Below, piece after piece: positions 44,786-53,762 of a stretch of 64,000 nucleotides of DNA. A program made the position numbers and the translations under genes. Numbering within the stretch: the first letter of the stretch is position 1; every line of letters begins with the position of its first letter. The stretch is from contig DHPM01000004.1 of the NCBI GenBank assembly GCA_002410935.1, forward strand, positions 11,235 through 75,234. The letters are read 5' to 3'. The notes under the pieces are model-generated. The model ran no database searches. It saw only the letters and a list, made by a program, of their open reading frames with translations, and was not told where the DNA came from. This stretch comes from Caryophanales bacterium UBA5364 (lineage in GTDB: Bacteria > Bacillota_I > Bacilli_A > RF39 > UBA660).

Positions 44786-45667
44786 TTAGTTATCATAATT
44801 ATTATCAATTTGTTGTAATGGAATTCCATCAACATAATCTTCACTATAATAATCATTAGTTAAAAATAATTTATTAGTTATATCAATTTTATAAAATTGA
44901 CCATTAAACCAAACTCTATTCCAATCATGATTTAGTCTAGCTGATGAAATATACAAGGTATAAAATCCAGCTTTAGAAGCAACGTAATGGAAAGCTTGTG
45001 ACATTCCCCCGCAAATTGCTTTATTTTTTATTAAAGCGCCATAAGCAATAGTGCTATCTAAATCAATATTATTATTGTTTACAGTTTCATAATCATATTT
45101 AACGTTATTAACTAAATAATCAAAAATAATTTTTAACTTACTATAATCAGTAGCATTTTTTGGAAACATAGAAATAATTTCATCTGTTTTTTTATCTATT
45201 TCTTTATATCTTTTCATTTCTTCATTTATATTAGAATAAGCCCATTGTCCTATTCTAATTTTATTTACTGTTCCAATTCCAACATTATATTTAAATGTTG
45301 GATCATTTGGATCAGTTTTTAATTCTTCATTTTCAACTATGCTATATGTTTTTGGTGTTGGTCTAGTAGGATTGTTTTGGTAATATAAATCAATAACAAT
45401 TTTAACATATTCTAATTTTTTTGTTTCATCAAGAAGGTGCTCATCACCTATTTTTAAAGAATCGCTTTCAAGTAATTTATATAAATTTTTTTGCCAATTA
45501 TCAAGATAGTCAAAGCCATAAGGATGAGTAGGCATTTTTTTATCAATAGTAGTAGGTGAATCATCTGAATTAGGTTTTTTATTATAATTATAATAAATTT
45601 TATATACACCAGATGAAGCACAAATAACTGCAATTAAGGTAATAAATATAATTATAAATTTTTTCAT
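44786..45667 (-). CDS. Membrane-anchored transglutaminase-like protein
   Basis: A 293-residue protein with an N-terminal membrane helix (about residues 4-23). The C-terminal half has the transglutaminase-like triad: AICGGMSQAFHYVA (Cys), NHDWNRVW (His) and YKIDITN (Asp). Family members are cysteine peptidases or crosslinking enzymes; which one cannot be told. It acts outside the membrane. GAAGGTG precedes its start on the minus strand. It is convergent with the lipoprotein gene, within the dacF-flanked segment. Confidence 0.82.
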   Translation of the reverse strand: MKKFIIIFITLIAVICASSGVYKIYYNYNKKPNSDDSPTTIDKKMPTHPYGFDYLDNWQKNLYKLLESDSLKIGDEHLLDETKKLEYVKIVIDLYYQNNPTRPTPKTYSIVENEELKTDPNDPTFKYNVGIGTVNKIRIGQWAYSNINEEMKRYKEIDKKTDEIISMFPKNATDYSKLKIIFDYLVNNVKYDYETVNNNNIDLDSTIAYGALIKNKAICGGMSQAFHYVASKAGFYTLYISSARLNHDWNRVWFNGQFYKIDITNKLFLTNDYYSEDYVDGIPLQQIDNNYDN

Positions 45668-45807
45668 ACATACACCTTCTTTGAAATATAATATATTCTA
45701 CTTAGATTATATCATATAATATGAATTACAATAAAAAAAGATTGCTTATAATAAAATTTTTATTTAGCTACTAGTGTCATACTAATATATAAGAAGGATT
45801 AAAAGGA

Positions 45808-46174
45808 ATGAATGAAAAAGAGATGAATTATTACTATGAAGTTTTATCATAAATGGAAAAGCACAAGGCAAAATTTTCTTATTTATATAATGATAATAAT
45901 TTTAAGTATTTAAAAAAATGAATATCAACTAAGCGTTAATGTAACAAAATGTATAATGATGCTTAAAACTCATAATATATATTTAGTGGATATTTTTGTT
46001 GCAAATGGATATGATAGTATTATTACAAACTTATTAAACCAAAAAGTAAGTGCATTTGAGGAAGCATATTAAACATATAAAATTAACAAAGAGTTTAAAG
46101 AAAATGCTTCAATAATTGAAATTTTAAATTTGGTAATGTTGGAACTAAAAAAATTAGTTCTTTTCTTTATTTAA
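45808..46174 (+). pseudogene. Decayed gene fragment of unknown family
   Basis: A frame starting ATG 45808 (after AAAAGGA) runs 14 codons to TAA, continues in frame (MEKHKAKFSYLYNDNNF), needs a -1 shift at an A run near 45915, then continues (LKTHNIYLVDIFVANGYDS) through one more TAA to a stop at 46172-46174. Two in-frame stops and one frameshift over about 120 codons show decay. I do not recognise the parent. It lies just before the truncated dacF copy; the remaining bases to 46315 show nothing I can support. Confidence 0.5.
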
Positions 46175-46315
46175 CAATATAAAAAACACAATAAAAATTA
46201 AAATAATCTTTAAATATGCTTTAATTGTTCATAAAATGAGATTAAAGTAATCGTAAAAATGATTTGATTAATCTTTGTCAATGTGTATAACTTTTGTATC
46301 ACTTAAATAGGTGAT

Positions 46316-46331
46316 TTGTTATAGTAGAATT
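46316..46331 (+). repeat. 16-bp inverted repeat, right arm
   Basis: TTGTTATAGTAGAATT, exact reverse complement of 41861-41876, three bases before the truncated dacF copy begins. Confidence 0.7.
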
Positions 46332-46334
46332 CAC

Positions 46335-46864
46335 ATACTAATAAACTAGTACTCTTCTATGAAGGTGTTGATGGGTTAAAAACTGGTTATACGAATGGGG
46401 CAGGGTATTGTTTAACATCTACCGCTAAGAAGAATGGTATGCGTATTATTACCGTTGTAATGGGAGAACCAGATAGTTTAACAAGAAACAAAGAAACTAG
46501 TGAGATGTTAGATTATGCTTTTGCTCAATATGAAATAGAAACTCTTTTATCGACTAAAAGTGTATTAGGTAAAAACATGGTAGAAAAAGGAGTTAAGAAA
46601 TATGTTGAACTAGTACCTGTCGAAGATGTTAATGTATTACATAAGAAAATAGATAAAAAGAAAATTGCTACTTATGATTTAAAAATCGAAAAATTAAAAG
46701 CACCAGTTAAAAATGGAGATGTAGTTGGTGTCTTAACTATTCATGATGGTAGTAAAACATCACGAACAATTAATATTACAGTTAAAGAAGAAGTTAAGAA
46801 AGCTAACTTTATTCAACTATATTTTCGTTATTTAGGAGATATCATAAATGGTGATATAAAATAA
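46335..46864 (+). pseudogene. 5'-truncated second copy of dacF
   Basis: Matches the last 530 bp of dacF (41204-41733) without gaps. It lacks the signal peptide and the SMTK and SGN motifs, and a TAG stop lies four codons before the repeat begins. KTG and the C-terminal domain remain open, and an internal ATG (46439) gives 141 codons. Most differences from the intact copy are synonymous, suggesting it came from a functional allele, not from long decay in place. Unlikely to give an active carboxypeptidase. Confidence 0.9.
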
Positions 46865-46872
46865 ACTTATTT

Positions 46873-46904
46873 AAAAAGGAACTAATTTGTTAATTCCTTT
46901 TTTT
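46873..46904 (+). terminator. Terminator after the truncated dacF copy
   Basis: Stem AAAAAGGAA.TAA/TTA.TTCCTTTTT with a T run. Sequence differs from the terminator of intact dacF. Confidence 0.75.
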
Positions 46905-46937
46905 GTTATGATATAATTTAAATAGGTGATAATAATT

Positions 46938-47258
46938 ATGGATAAGGATGACTTATTTGAATATTTAATAGTAACTGATCAACTTGATGATGTTCTTGAT
47001 GTAGGTAGAAAAGAAATAATTTTTTATTGGAATGGAAATGTTAGAAGGGAAAAACTAAACTTTTCTACTGTATTCGAAGTAAATGGGAAAAAGGTTAAAG
47101 TTCACTTACATAATAAATATATAGTAGGGTATGCCTCATTTGAATGTGGTCAATCTGAAAATTATATGTCTGTAGTTATAAATGATAATGAGATAAAAGA
47201 GAAAATTGATATACCTTTTAATGAGATTATGAAAATCGAAGTATTTTTAGATGAGTGA
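46938..47258 (+). CDS. Small soluble protein of unknown function
   Basis: A 106-residue acidic protein with no signal peptide or membrane helix and no motif I recognise. Alternating strands (IIFYWNGN, VFEVNGKKVKVHLHNKY) suggest a small beta-rich fold. It has its own TATAAT (near 46911-46916) and an AGGTGAT site before ATG 46938. It ends in TGA. First gene after the dacF-flanked segment. Confidence 0.6.
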   Translation: MDKDDLFEYLIVTDQLDDVLDVGRKEIIFYWNGNVRREKLNFSTVFEVNGKKVKVHLHNKYIVGYASFECGQSENYMSVVINDNEIKEKIDIPFNEIMKIEVFLDE

Positions 47259-47291
47259 AAATTAGTCAAATAATTTAATTAGCTTAAGTAC

Positions 47292-47321
47292 TTGCAAAAA
47301 ATGTCGAAATTAGTGTATAAT
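47292..47321 (+). promoter_or_regulatory. Promoter of the thioredoxin-like gene
   Basis: TTGCAA (47292-47297), an 18-bp spacer and TATAAT (47316-47321). Confidence 0.65.
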
Positions 47322-47362
47322 GATAAAGATTGTTTTTAATCAACATAGAAGGTAGTGAAAAA

Positions 47363-47794
47363 ATGAAGAGAAAGAAGAAAGGTATTCCTTTGATGCTAGG
47401 AATATTTATTAGTATAATTATCGCTTTTTTTGTTTTGATAGCATTAAATAATAAGATGTCAGTTGAGCAAGTCTTAAATGAAGTATTTAGTGGAAATGAT
47501 GCTAACTTAGTATATTTATCTAGTCCTGACTGTTCATGGTGTCAAAAACAAAAACCAATTTTAAAGAAAGTTGAAAAAAAATATAATTTTAAACATTATT
47601 ATATTAATGTTGGTGCTTTAAAAGATGATGAATTAAAATCACTTCTTAATAAGTTTGAAATCGATATCAGTGAATTTGGTACTCCAACTTTTGTTGTTGT
47701 TCGAAATAAAGATATTGAAAACGTTAATATTGGTTATTTAGCTGAAGAGGATTTAGTCGATTTTTTAGATAAATCTGGTGTTATAAATAAATAA
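47363..47794 (+). CDS. Membrane-anchored thioredoxin-like protein
   Basis: A 143-residue protein: a strongly basic start (MKRKKKG), one membrane helix (about residues 9-28), then a thioredoxin fold with active site CSWC (residues 57-60) and a cis-proline region GTPTFVVV. It should act as a thiol oxidoreductase outside the membrane. ATG 47363 follows AAGGTAGTG; an upstream start would add residues before the basic segment. It stands alone with a promoter and terminator. Confidence 0.85.
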   Translation: MKRKKKGIPLMLGIFISIIIAFFVLIALNNKMSVEQVLNEVFSGNDANLVYLSSPDCSWCQKQKPILKKVEKKYNFKHYYINVGALKDDELKSLLNKFEIDISEFGTPTFVVVRNKDIENVNIGYLAEEDLVDFLDKSGVINK

Positions 47795-47795
47795 G

Positions 47796-47822
47796 TATTC
47801 TATAATTAGAATATTTTTTTAT
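47796..47822 (+). terminator. Terminator of the thioredoxin-like gene
   Basis: Stem TATTCTA/TAGAATA (47796-47802, 47807-47813) and a T run. Confidence 0.8.
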
Positions 47823-47854
47823 TTACATCTAACATTAATAATAGCCGTTCTTTG

Positions 47855-47883
47855 TTGCAAAAATTAGAAATTATATGTATAAT
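47855..47883 (+). promoter_or_regulatory. Promoter of the PHP-to-HPrK-like operon
   Basis: TTGCAA (47855-47860), a 17-bp spacer and TATAAT (47878-47883), followed by an 85-bp leader to the PHP gene. Confidence 0.65.
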
Positions 47884-47968
47884 TAAACCATAGAATCTTT
47901 ATAAATAAAGGTGTTTTATGTTTTAAAAAACTATTAAAAATTTAATAATAGCTAGTTGGAGGAATAAT

Positions 47969-48838
47969 ATGATTTATGATTTACATGTCCATTCTACTTC
48001 GTCTGATGGTAAAAAAACAAGATTAGAATTAGTAAGAGATGCTAATTATAAAGGATTAAAAGTACTTAGTTTTACTGATCATTCTTTTATTGATGATGTT
48101 ACAGAAGAAGAACTTAATCAACAATATGAACAAACATATCATGATAAATCTAAGGTGATTTTATTAAATGGAATTGAATTAGATATTGGGGATCATGGTA
48201 GTATGCATATGCTTGGATATAATTTAAAGGATAAAACTTTAATTAAACAAGAATTAGAAAAACTAAAATACAAAAATAATGAAGTGTGTGAGCAAATATT
48301 AAGAAACATTAAAAAGTATCATAATTTGGTTATTACGAAAGAAGATCTTTTTCCTTATATGAAAGATGAGTTTATAACTAAACGAATTATTATTGAGTAT
48401 TTAATTCAAAAGGGAATCGTTAAAAATAATGATGAAGCATCACTCAAGTATACAGGGAGACAAGCTAAAAGTTATGAGAAAAGGGCTGAATTTACTAGTG
48501 AAGAAGCCATTGATTTAATTAAAAAGTCAGGTGGTATTCCAGTTTTAGCTCATCCTACAACTCTTCATATGACTAATGGTGAATTAGATGATGAGATAAG
48601 CCGCTTAAAGGACTTGGGACTAGTTGGAATGGAAGTTAATAATACTAGTAAGACTAGTATTTCTCAATTGAATATTTATCGTATGTTAGCGGATAAATAT
48701 GAATTAGTTAAAACTAGTGGTACTGATTTTCACCGAGTAGACCGAAATCCATTTTGTATTGGTGTTAACAATAGTGATAGTGATTCTTTCTTTAATCTAC
48801 CTGAAATTAAAGAAGTAATTGAAAAGGGAAGAAGATAG
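47969..48838 (+). CDS. PHP-family metal-dependent phosphoesterase
   Basis: A 289-residue enzyme of the TrpH/YciV type. The metal-binding motifs are complete: DLHVHSTSSDG at the N-terminus, SFTDHS, a histidine in PVLAHPTT and the C-terminal GTDFHR. Relatives remove phosphate from 3',5'-nucleoside bisphosphates or short RNA ends. Here it heads an operon of kinases and a nucleotidyltransferase, so it could also act on a sugar- or amino-alcohol-phosphate; that is inference. TTGGAGGA precedes the ATG; the next gene starts seven bases downstream. Confidence 0.88.
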   Translation: MIYDLHVHSTSSDGKKTRLELVRDANYKGLKVLSFTDHSFIDDVTEEELNQQYEQTYHDKSKVILLNGIELDIGDHGSMHMLGYNLKDKTLIKQELEKLKYKNNEVCEQILRNIKKYHNLVITKEDLFPYMKDEFITKRIIIEYLIQKGIVKNNDEASLKYTGRQAKSYEKRAEFTSEEAIDLIKKSGGIPVLAHPTTLHMTNGELDDEISRLKDLGLVGMEVNNTSKTSISQLNIYRMLADKYELVKTSGTDFHRVDRNPFCIGVNNSDSDSFFNLPEIKEVIEKGRR

Positions 48839-48845
48839 GTGAAGT

Positions 48846-50474
48846 ATGAATAATATTCAGTTAGTTATTTTAATGGCTGGTAAAGCAACTAGATTATATC
48901 CTCTAACTTTAGGTTTTCCTAAATGCTTATTAAGCGTTCGTCAAAAGCCATCTATTTATAATATGATTGTGCCATTAATAAATAAAGGTCTAAATGACAT
49001 TACCTTAGTTGTTAGTAATGAAAATAAAGATGTAATCGAAATGTTTATGAATAATTCTTTTAAACATAAAGATGTAACATTTCATTATATTGTTCAAGAT
49101 ATTCCTGATGGTCCCGGTGGTGCTTTGAAATTAGTAGCCCCTAAAATTCATAAACCGACTTTATTATTATTAGGTGATACTTTATGTGAAGTACCTAATG
49201 ATTTTAGTAATAGTTGGATTGGAACATGTAAAGTTAATCCTAAAACAGTTTCTAGTTGGTGTATGATTGAACACGATGAAAACAATAAAATTATTGATTG
49301 TATTGATAAACCTGAACATAAAGTTAATACAATTGAAGCAGCGATTGGTATTTATTTTTTTAAGGATGCTAAGTTATTAAAGAAAGTATTAACTAAAAAA
49401 ATAAAGAAGATAAAAAATGAATATCAATTATCAAGTATTTTTGATAATTATCGCCAAAAAGAAGATATGTATATCCATAACTTTGAACATTGGGAAGATA
49501 TTGGTACTTTAGAAAATTATCGTCAAACTAATAGTCAAAACTTTAATTGTAGGTATTTTAATAAATTAAAAATTAATCGATTAGGAACTATAAATAAAAA
49601 GAGTAGTTTCGAAAAAATTTCATCAGAGATTAATTGGTTTGAAAAAGTTAAAGATACTCCTTTTGAATGTTTAGCACCTCGAGTGTTTAAAACTAATAAG
49701 GTAAGTAGTTATGAGATGGAATATTATGATTATTTAACTTTAAGTGAATATAATACTTTTTATCCAATTAATGATGATAATAAGCAATATATTTTTAGTG
49801 AGTTAATTAAAATGTTATATCCTATATATGAAAAGAATAAACAAGATATTAACATTTATAATTTAGCTAGGTCTATTTATTATGATAAAACTATCTATCG
49901 TATTAATAAATGGACTCGTAAAGATTTAATTGATAAAGATTATATTAAGGTTAATAATGTTGAATTAGTTGGACTTAAGAAGTGTCTTCAATTATTAACG
50001 CCTTCAATTGAAAAGATATGTGAAACATCAGTCAACTATAACTCGATCATTCATGGTGATTTATCGTTTGCTAATATTTTATATTCACCACGTAATAGTA
50101 TCTTTAGGTTATTAGATCCAAGGGGGAACTTTGGAGAAGATTCGATATATGGTGACTATAGATATGATTTAGCTAAGTTAAGACATTGTTATCATGGAAG
50201 ATATGATGAGATTACTAATGATTTGTTTGAAATAATTGAGAGTGATGAAATATCATTAACATTTTATAAAGATAATAACTATGAATTATTTGATGAAATA
50301 TTAAAAATATATAAGGTTGATATCAATGATATTGAATTAATTGAAGGATTATTATTTATTTCAATGATTCCATTACATATTGATTATCCAAGTCGTCAAT
50401 TAGCATTTTTTATAAGAGGTTTAACTTGTTTAAATAGTCAAATTAATAGGAGAAACTTAAATGAAAATAATTAG
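48846..50474 (+). CDS. Nucleotidyltransferase fused to an APH/LicA-like kinase
   Basis: A 542-residue fusion. The N-terminal half (about residues 1-230) is a sugar- or choline-phosphate nucleotidyltransferase: LVILMAGKATRLYPLT and PKCLL (nucleotide and metal loop), GPGGALKL, LLLGDTL. The C-terminal half is a phosphotransferase: IIHGDLSFANILY (catalytic Asp and Asn) and LLDPRGNFG (metal Asp). The pair could phosphorylate a small molecule and then activate it as a nucleotide conjugate, as LicA plus LicC do for choline. Such fusions occur in capsule loci. The substrate is unknown. It overlaps the next gene by 14 bases. Confidence 0.85.
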   Translation: MNNIQLVILMAGKATRLYPLTLGFPKCLLSVRQKPSIYNMIVPLINKGLNDITLVVSNENKDVIEMFMNNSFKHKDVTFHYIVQDIPDGPGGALKLVAPKIHKPTLLLLGDTLCEVPNDFSNSWIGTCKVNPKTVSSWCMIEHDENNKIIDCIDKPEHKVNTIEAAIGIYFFKDAKLLKKVLTKKIKKIKNEYQLSSIFDNYRQKEDMYIHNFEHWEDIGTLENYRQTNSQNFNCRYFNKLKINRLGTINKKSSFEKISSEINWFEKVKDTPFECLAPRVFKTNKVSSYEMEYYDYLTLSEYNTFYPINDDNKQYIFSELIKMLYPIYEKNKQDINIYNLARSIYYDKTIYRINKWTRKDLIDKDYIKVNNVELVGLKKCLQLLTPSIEKICETSVNYNSIIHGDLSFANILYSPRNSIFRLLDPRGNFGEDSIYGDYRYDLAKLRHCYHGRYDEITNDLFEIIESDEISLTFYKDNNYELFDEILKIYKVDINDIELIEGLLFISMIPLHIDYPSRQLAFFIRGLTCLNSQINRRNLNENN

Positions 50475-51741
50475 AATACTATTATGGATTATATTATTTT
50501 TTGATTTTCTCTTAGCATTAAAAACGATTATGACGATACCTCTTAAAAAGCATTATTTAAAAAAACTTGAAAAGGTAAAGACTAAGAAGTATCCTAATAT
50601 ATATGTTTTACTTCCTGCTTTAAAAGAACAACCAATTGTATCTGAGACGATTGATTGGTTTTCTAAGATAAAGTATCAAGGGAATATTAAATATATAATT
50701 GTTACAACGGAAAGGGAAGAAGCAGAGTATAAAAAGAATAATATAAAAGATAAAACAACTTCAATGTTAGTAGATGAAGTCTTAAAACAAAAAAAGAATG
50801 ATTCATTTATGCATCTTCATTATCCTCAAACAGAGGGTAATAAGTCATCTCAGTTAAATTATGCGGTTGAACAAATTATAAAAACAGAAAAAGATTTAGA
50901 TAATACTTATATTTCAGTCTTTGATTTTGATTCTAAACCAGACCTTAATACTTTTGAATTACTTAGTAAGGTGTATACTTTAAAGGATTCTCCTGATGTC
51001 ATTCAACAAGTGCCACTTAGTTTTAAAAATATCCCTCTCTTATCTAATGGTTTATTAATATTAAGTGCTCTTCATCAAACGATTAGATCATGTGGAATTG
51101 AGAAATTTAGATTATTGATGTCATCATTATTTAAAATAAGGTTACCGCAGTATTGTATGGGTGCTTGTATGCATATTAAACTAAGTACTTTAATTAAGAA
51201 TGATAAGTTTCCTATATTTGTGGATGATTTAACCTTAGGTTATAGGTTAACGATAAATAAAGCAAGGTTTGCTTATCTACCAAGTTATAATTATGTCTTA
51301 ATACCTAATAAATTAAGTCATTGTTTTAATTCGTCGGTCTTAATTTTTAAAGGAGTCTTAACTAGTTTTAGTGAGATAAAAAGGGTGAAGAATAATTTAA
51401 GTGGGAAACTACTTATCTTGTATGAGGGGGTTACTAATGTTCTTAAATTAACCTTAATTCCATATACAATTATTTTATATTATCTTTACACTATTATAAC
51501 CGGAAGTTATGATTTATTATTCTATTTATTACTGTTGTTACCATACCTTTGGTCACTCTCAGCAATCATTGTAATGAATAGTCATAAAATAAAAGTAAAT
51601 AAGCTAACGTTATTTATGGGAGTATTATGTTCACCGATATGGTTATTATTTAGAACTTTTGGTGCGTTGATTTATTATAAAAGATATTTTATGAGTAAAG
51701 TATTTAAAAGACAAATTATATATAGGAAAACGGAGCGATAA
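50461..51741 (+). CDS. Membrane family-2 glycosyltransferase
   Basis: A 426-residue GT-A enzyme: one N-terminal helix (about residues 5-22), the catalytic domain with PNIYVLLPALKEQP, SVFDFDSKPD (DxD-like metal motif) and FVDDLTLGYRL (catalytic acid region), then several membrane helices near the C-terminus (about 325-400). The processive QxxRW motif is missing, so it probably adds one sugar to a membrane lipid or polymer. Overlaps the fusion gene by 14 bases and is followed by the APH-like gene after one base. Confidence 0.85.
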   Translation: MKIIRILLWIILFFDFLLALKTIMTIPLKKHYLKKLEKVKTKKYPNIYVLLPALKEQPIVSETIDWFSKIKYQGNIKYIIVTTEREEAEYKKNNIKDKTTSMLVDEVLKQKKNDSFMHLHYPQTEGNKSSQLNYAVEQIIKTEKDLDNTYISVFDFDSKPDLNTFELLSKVYTLKDSPDVIQQVPLSFKNIPLLSNGLLILSALHQTIRSCGIEKFRLLMSSLFKIRLPQYCMGACMHIKLSTLIKNDKFPIFVDDLTLGYRLTINKARFAYLPSYNYVLIPNKLSHCFNSSVLIFKGVLTSFSEIKRVKNNLSGKLLILYEGVTNVLKLTLIPYTIILYYLYTIITGSYDLLFYLLLLLPYLWSLSAIIVMNSHKIKVNKLTLFMGVLCSPIWLLFRTFGALIYYKRYFMSKVFKRQIIYRKTER

Positions 51742-51742
51742 G

Positions 51743-52570
51743 ATGGATGAAATAAAAGCGTTATTACGAGAAAATAATTACGAAGTTAAAGATATTGAAG
51801 TTAGTCCTAATTCTTTTAGTTCATCAGTCTATATTGTAACTTTAGAAAGTATTGATAAGATTGTTGTTAAGTTTTCTTATAATGATATAAAACTAAAGAA
51901 GGAAATTAAATATTTAAATTATTTAAAGGATAAAGTAACTGTACCGGTAGTATTAAACACTTTTGATAATGCCTTCATTATGTCTTATGTAGAAGGAAAT
52001 AATTATAAGGATGAAGAAGCAATACGCTTAAATAATCAACAAATATATGATATGGGTATAAATCTAGCCAGGATTCACTCGCTACCAGTTATTGATGATG
52101 ATAACTGGAAAGAGTATCTAAGCAGAAGAATTAATGAAAGTTATGTAACTTTAACCGGTGTCATGGAACAATCCTTATTAGATAAGATTAATAATTACTT
52201 ATTAGGAAAACTTGATACTTTAACGTATATTCCTTCTATTTTACATTTGGATTATCGTATTGGTAATATTATGTTTAATGATTCTGTCGTAGCTGTAATT
52301 GACTTTGAAAGTGCTACGACGGGTGACTATCATTTTGATTTTGTTAAATTAAGTAGATTGTTAACAAGAGAACAATTTATTAAATTATTAGATGGTTACC
52401 AAACAATCAAAAAAATAGATCAGGAATTCTATAATCGAGTAGAATTTTATAATATATTTGATGCTTTTTGTACCCTTGACTGGTGTATTAAAAGAAATAG
52501 ATTGGGTGATGATTTTTATCGTCAAAATTTAGAAATATTGGAGGAAAAAAATGAATGTAACTTTTACTAA
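51743..52570 (+). CDS. APH-family small-molecule kinase
   Basis: A 275-residue aminoglycoside/choline-kinase-like protein with a complete active site: HLDYRIGNIMFN (catalytic Asp and Asn) and AVIDFESATTGDYHFDFVKL (metal Asp). The N-lobe lysine region is VVKFSYND. The family phosphorylates hydroxyls of many small molecules. Context points to a metabolic rather than a resistance role. It overlaps the Nudix gene by 20 bases, with a GGAGG site inside its 3' end. Confidence 0.85.
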   Translation: MDEIKALLRENNYEVKDIEVSPNSFSSSVYIVTLESIDKIVVKFSYNDIKLKKEIKYLNYLKDKVTVPVVLNTFDNAFIMSYVEGNNYKDEEAIRLNNQQIYDMGINLARIHSLPVIDDDNWKEYLSRRINESYVTLTGVMEQSLLDKINNYLLGKLDTLTYIPSILHLDYRIGNIMFNDSVVAVIDFESATTGDYHFDFVKLSRLLTREQFIKLLDGYQTIKKIDQEFYNRVEFYNIFDAFCTLDWCIKRNRLGDDFYRQNLEILEEKNECNFY

Positions 52571-53024
52571 TGAAAACACTAAGTTTAATTATCGTATTGT
52601 GGGTGTTGTTATCCATAATGGAAAGGTATTGTTTCAAAAACCAATTCAAGATAAGTATTGGGCTTTAATAGGGGGCAGATGCCAATTAAATGAGAAATCA
52701 GATGATTCAATTAAAAGGGAAGTCTTAGAAGAAATTGATGTAAAGGAAGTAAATGTTGACAGACTACTTTGGGTAGTTGAAAATTTCTTTGAATTTAATG
52801 GTAAAAAGGTTCATGAAATATCATTATATTATCAAATAAGTTTAGGTGAAAATGAAAAAATTTATGAAACAGAAGAGTTTGATGGGATTGAAGAAGGCAA
52901 AAATATTAAGTTTAAATGGTTTGATTTAAATGAATTAAAGAGTGCTCCATTAAAACCAGATTTTATTAAAGATAAATTAACTAACTTAAGTGATAATATT
53001 GAACATTTCATTGTTGTCGAATGA
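52551..53024 (+). CDS. Nudix hydrolase
   Basis: A 157-residue Nudix enzyme. The Nudix box is complete: GRCQLNEKSDDSIKREVLEEI, with the Gx5Ex7REUxEE pattern. The family cleaves nucleoside diphosphates linked to another group, so it could break down or proofread the nucleotide-activated product of this operon. GGAGG precedes the ATG. Its TGA overlaps the next ATG (ATGA). Confidence 0.9.
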   Translation: MNVTFTNENTKFNYRIVGVVIHNGKVLFQKPIQDKYWALIGGRCQLNEKSDDSIKREVLEEIDVKEVNVDRLLWVVENFFEFNGKKVHEISLYYQISLGENEKIYETEEFDGIEEGKNIKFKWFDLNELKSAPLKPDFIKDKLTNLSDNIEHFIVVE

Positions 53025-53761
53025 TAAGAGGAACATATACTAAGGGTTACCATTTAGGTAAACTTTATTTTAAGATTAGTAGTCCAATGAATAACATTGA
53101 AAAGCATATTTTAGCGTCTTTAAATAAAGATAATACTAAAGAATATGTTAAGGAGATTCAAGATTTAAATATTAATACGAGTAAACTATATTATAGTTTA
53201 AGTTTTAAAAATAAATTATTATTTATTCAAGAATATATAAGTGGGCCAACCTTAGATGAGTATCTCCACTTAGATATTAAAAATTATCAATTAGATTATT
53301 TTATTGAATTAATGAATATTTTTAAGAGAAGTTTATCAAACCCTAATATAAAAATAGATTGGAATTTAAATAACTTTATTGTATCTAATGAGCTTGTTTT
53401 AGTTGATTATACACCGATTCTATTTACTAAATGGATTAATGAGTTAGATATTAAACCATTGAAGGAACTATATCTAACACCTTCAATTCAATTAGCGGGG
53501 ATTATTGGTTATTGGTTAAAAGCTTATATAGATTTAAATGAAGAAGACTTTTTAAATTTATATAAACAATTACTAACTATATCTAATAATATAGTAGGGA
53601 TTAATTTACAAGATTCACTAAATATAGAGCATTTATTTATTAAAAGAATAACGTTAATTGAACAATGTTTAAATAAACAAATTAGTTATGAACAAATGAA
53701 AAAAGAATATTGTCAAATATCTTTAAAGAAACAACTAAACAACATATTAGAAGAGGTGTAA
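53021..53761 (+). CDS. APH-like protein with degenerate N-lobe
   Basis: A 246-residue protein that resembles the APH kinase fold only in part: IQEYISGPTLDEYLHLD, then IDWNLNNFIVSN with WNLNNF where HxDxxxxN is expected, and LVLVDYTPIL for the metal-binding Asp. The catalytic His-x-Asp is not in its usual form, although an Asp lies two residues before the Trp. The N-terminal nucleotide lobe is short. It may be a pseudokinase or a divergent kinase. Coupled by ATGA to the Nudix gene. Confidence 0.6.
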   Translation: MIRGTYTKGYHLGKLYFKISSPMNNIEKHILASLNKDNTKEYVKEIQDLNINTSKLYYSLSFKNKLLFIQEYISGPTLDEYLHLDIKNYQLDYFIELMNIFKRSLSNPNIKIDWNLNNFIVSNELVLVDYTPILFTKWINELDIKPLKELYLTPSIQLAGIIGYWLKAYIDLNEEDFLNLYKQLLTISNNIVGINLQDSLNIEHLFIKRITLIEQCLNKQISYEQMKKEYCQISLKKQLNNILEEV

Positions 53762-53762
53762 G

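Noticed and set aside
46439-46864. Truncated dacF copy as a functional small protein from its internal ATG
   Set aside because: No ribosome-binding site precedes that ATG, and the catalytic serine and SGN motifs are missing.
51743-52570. APH-family gene as an aminoglycoside-resistance determinant
   Set aside because: It lies inside a tight metabolic operon with a Nudix hydrolase and nucleotidyltransferase, and the family covers many small-molecule kinases.
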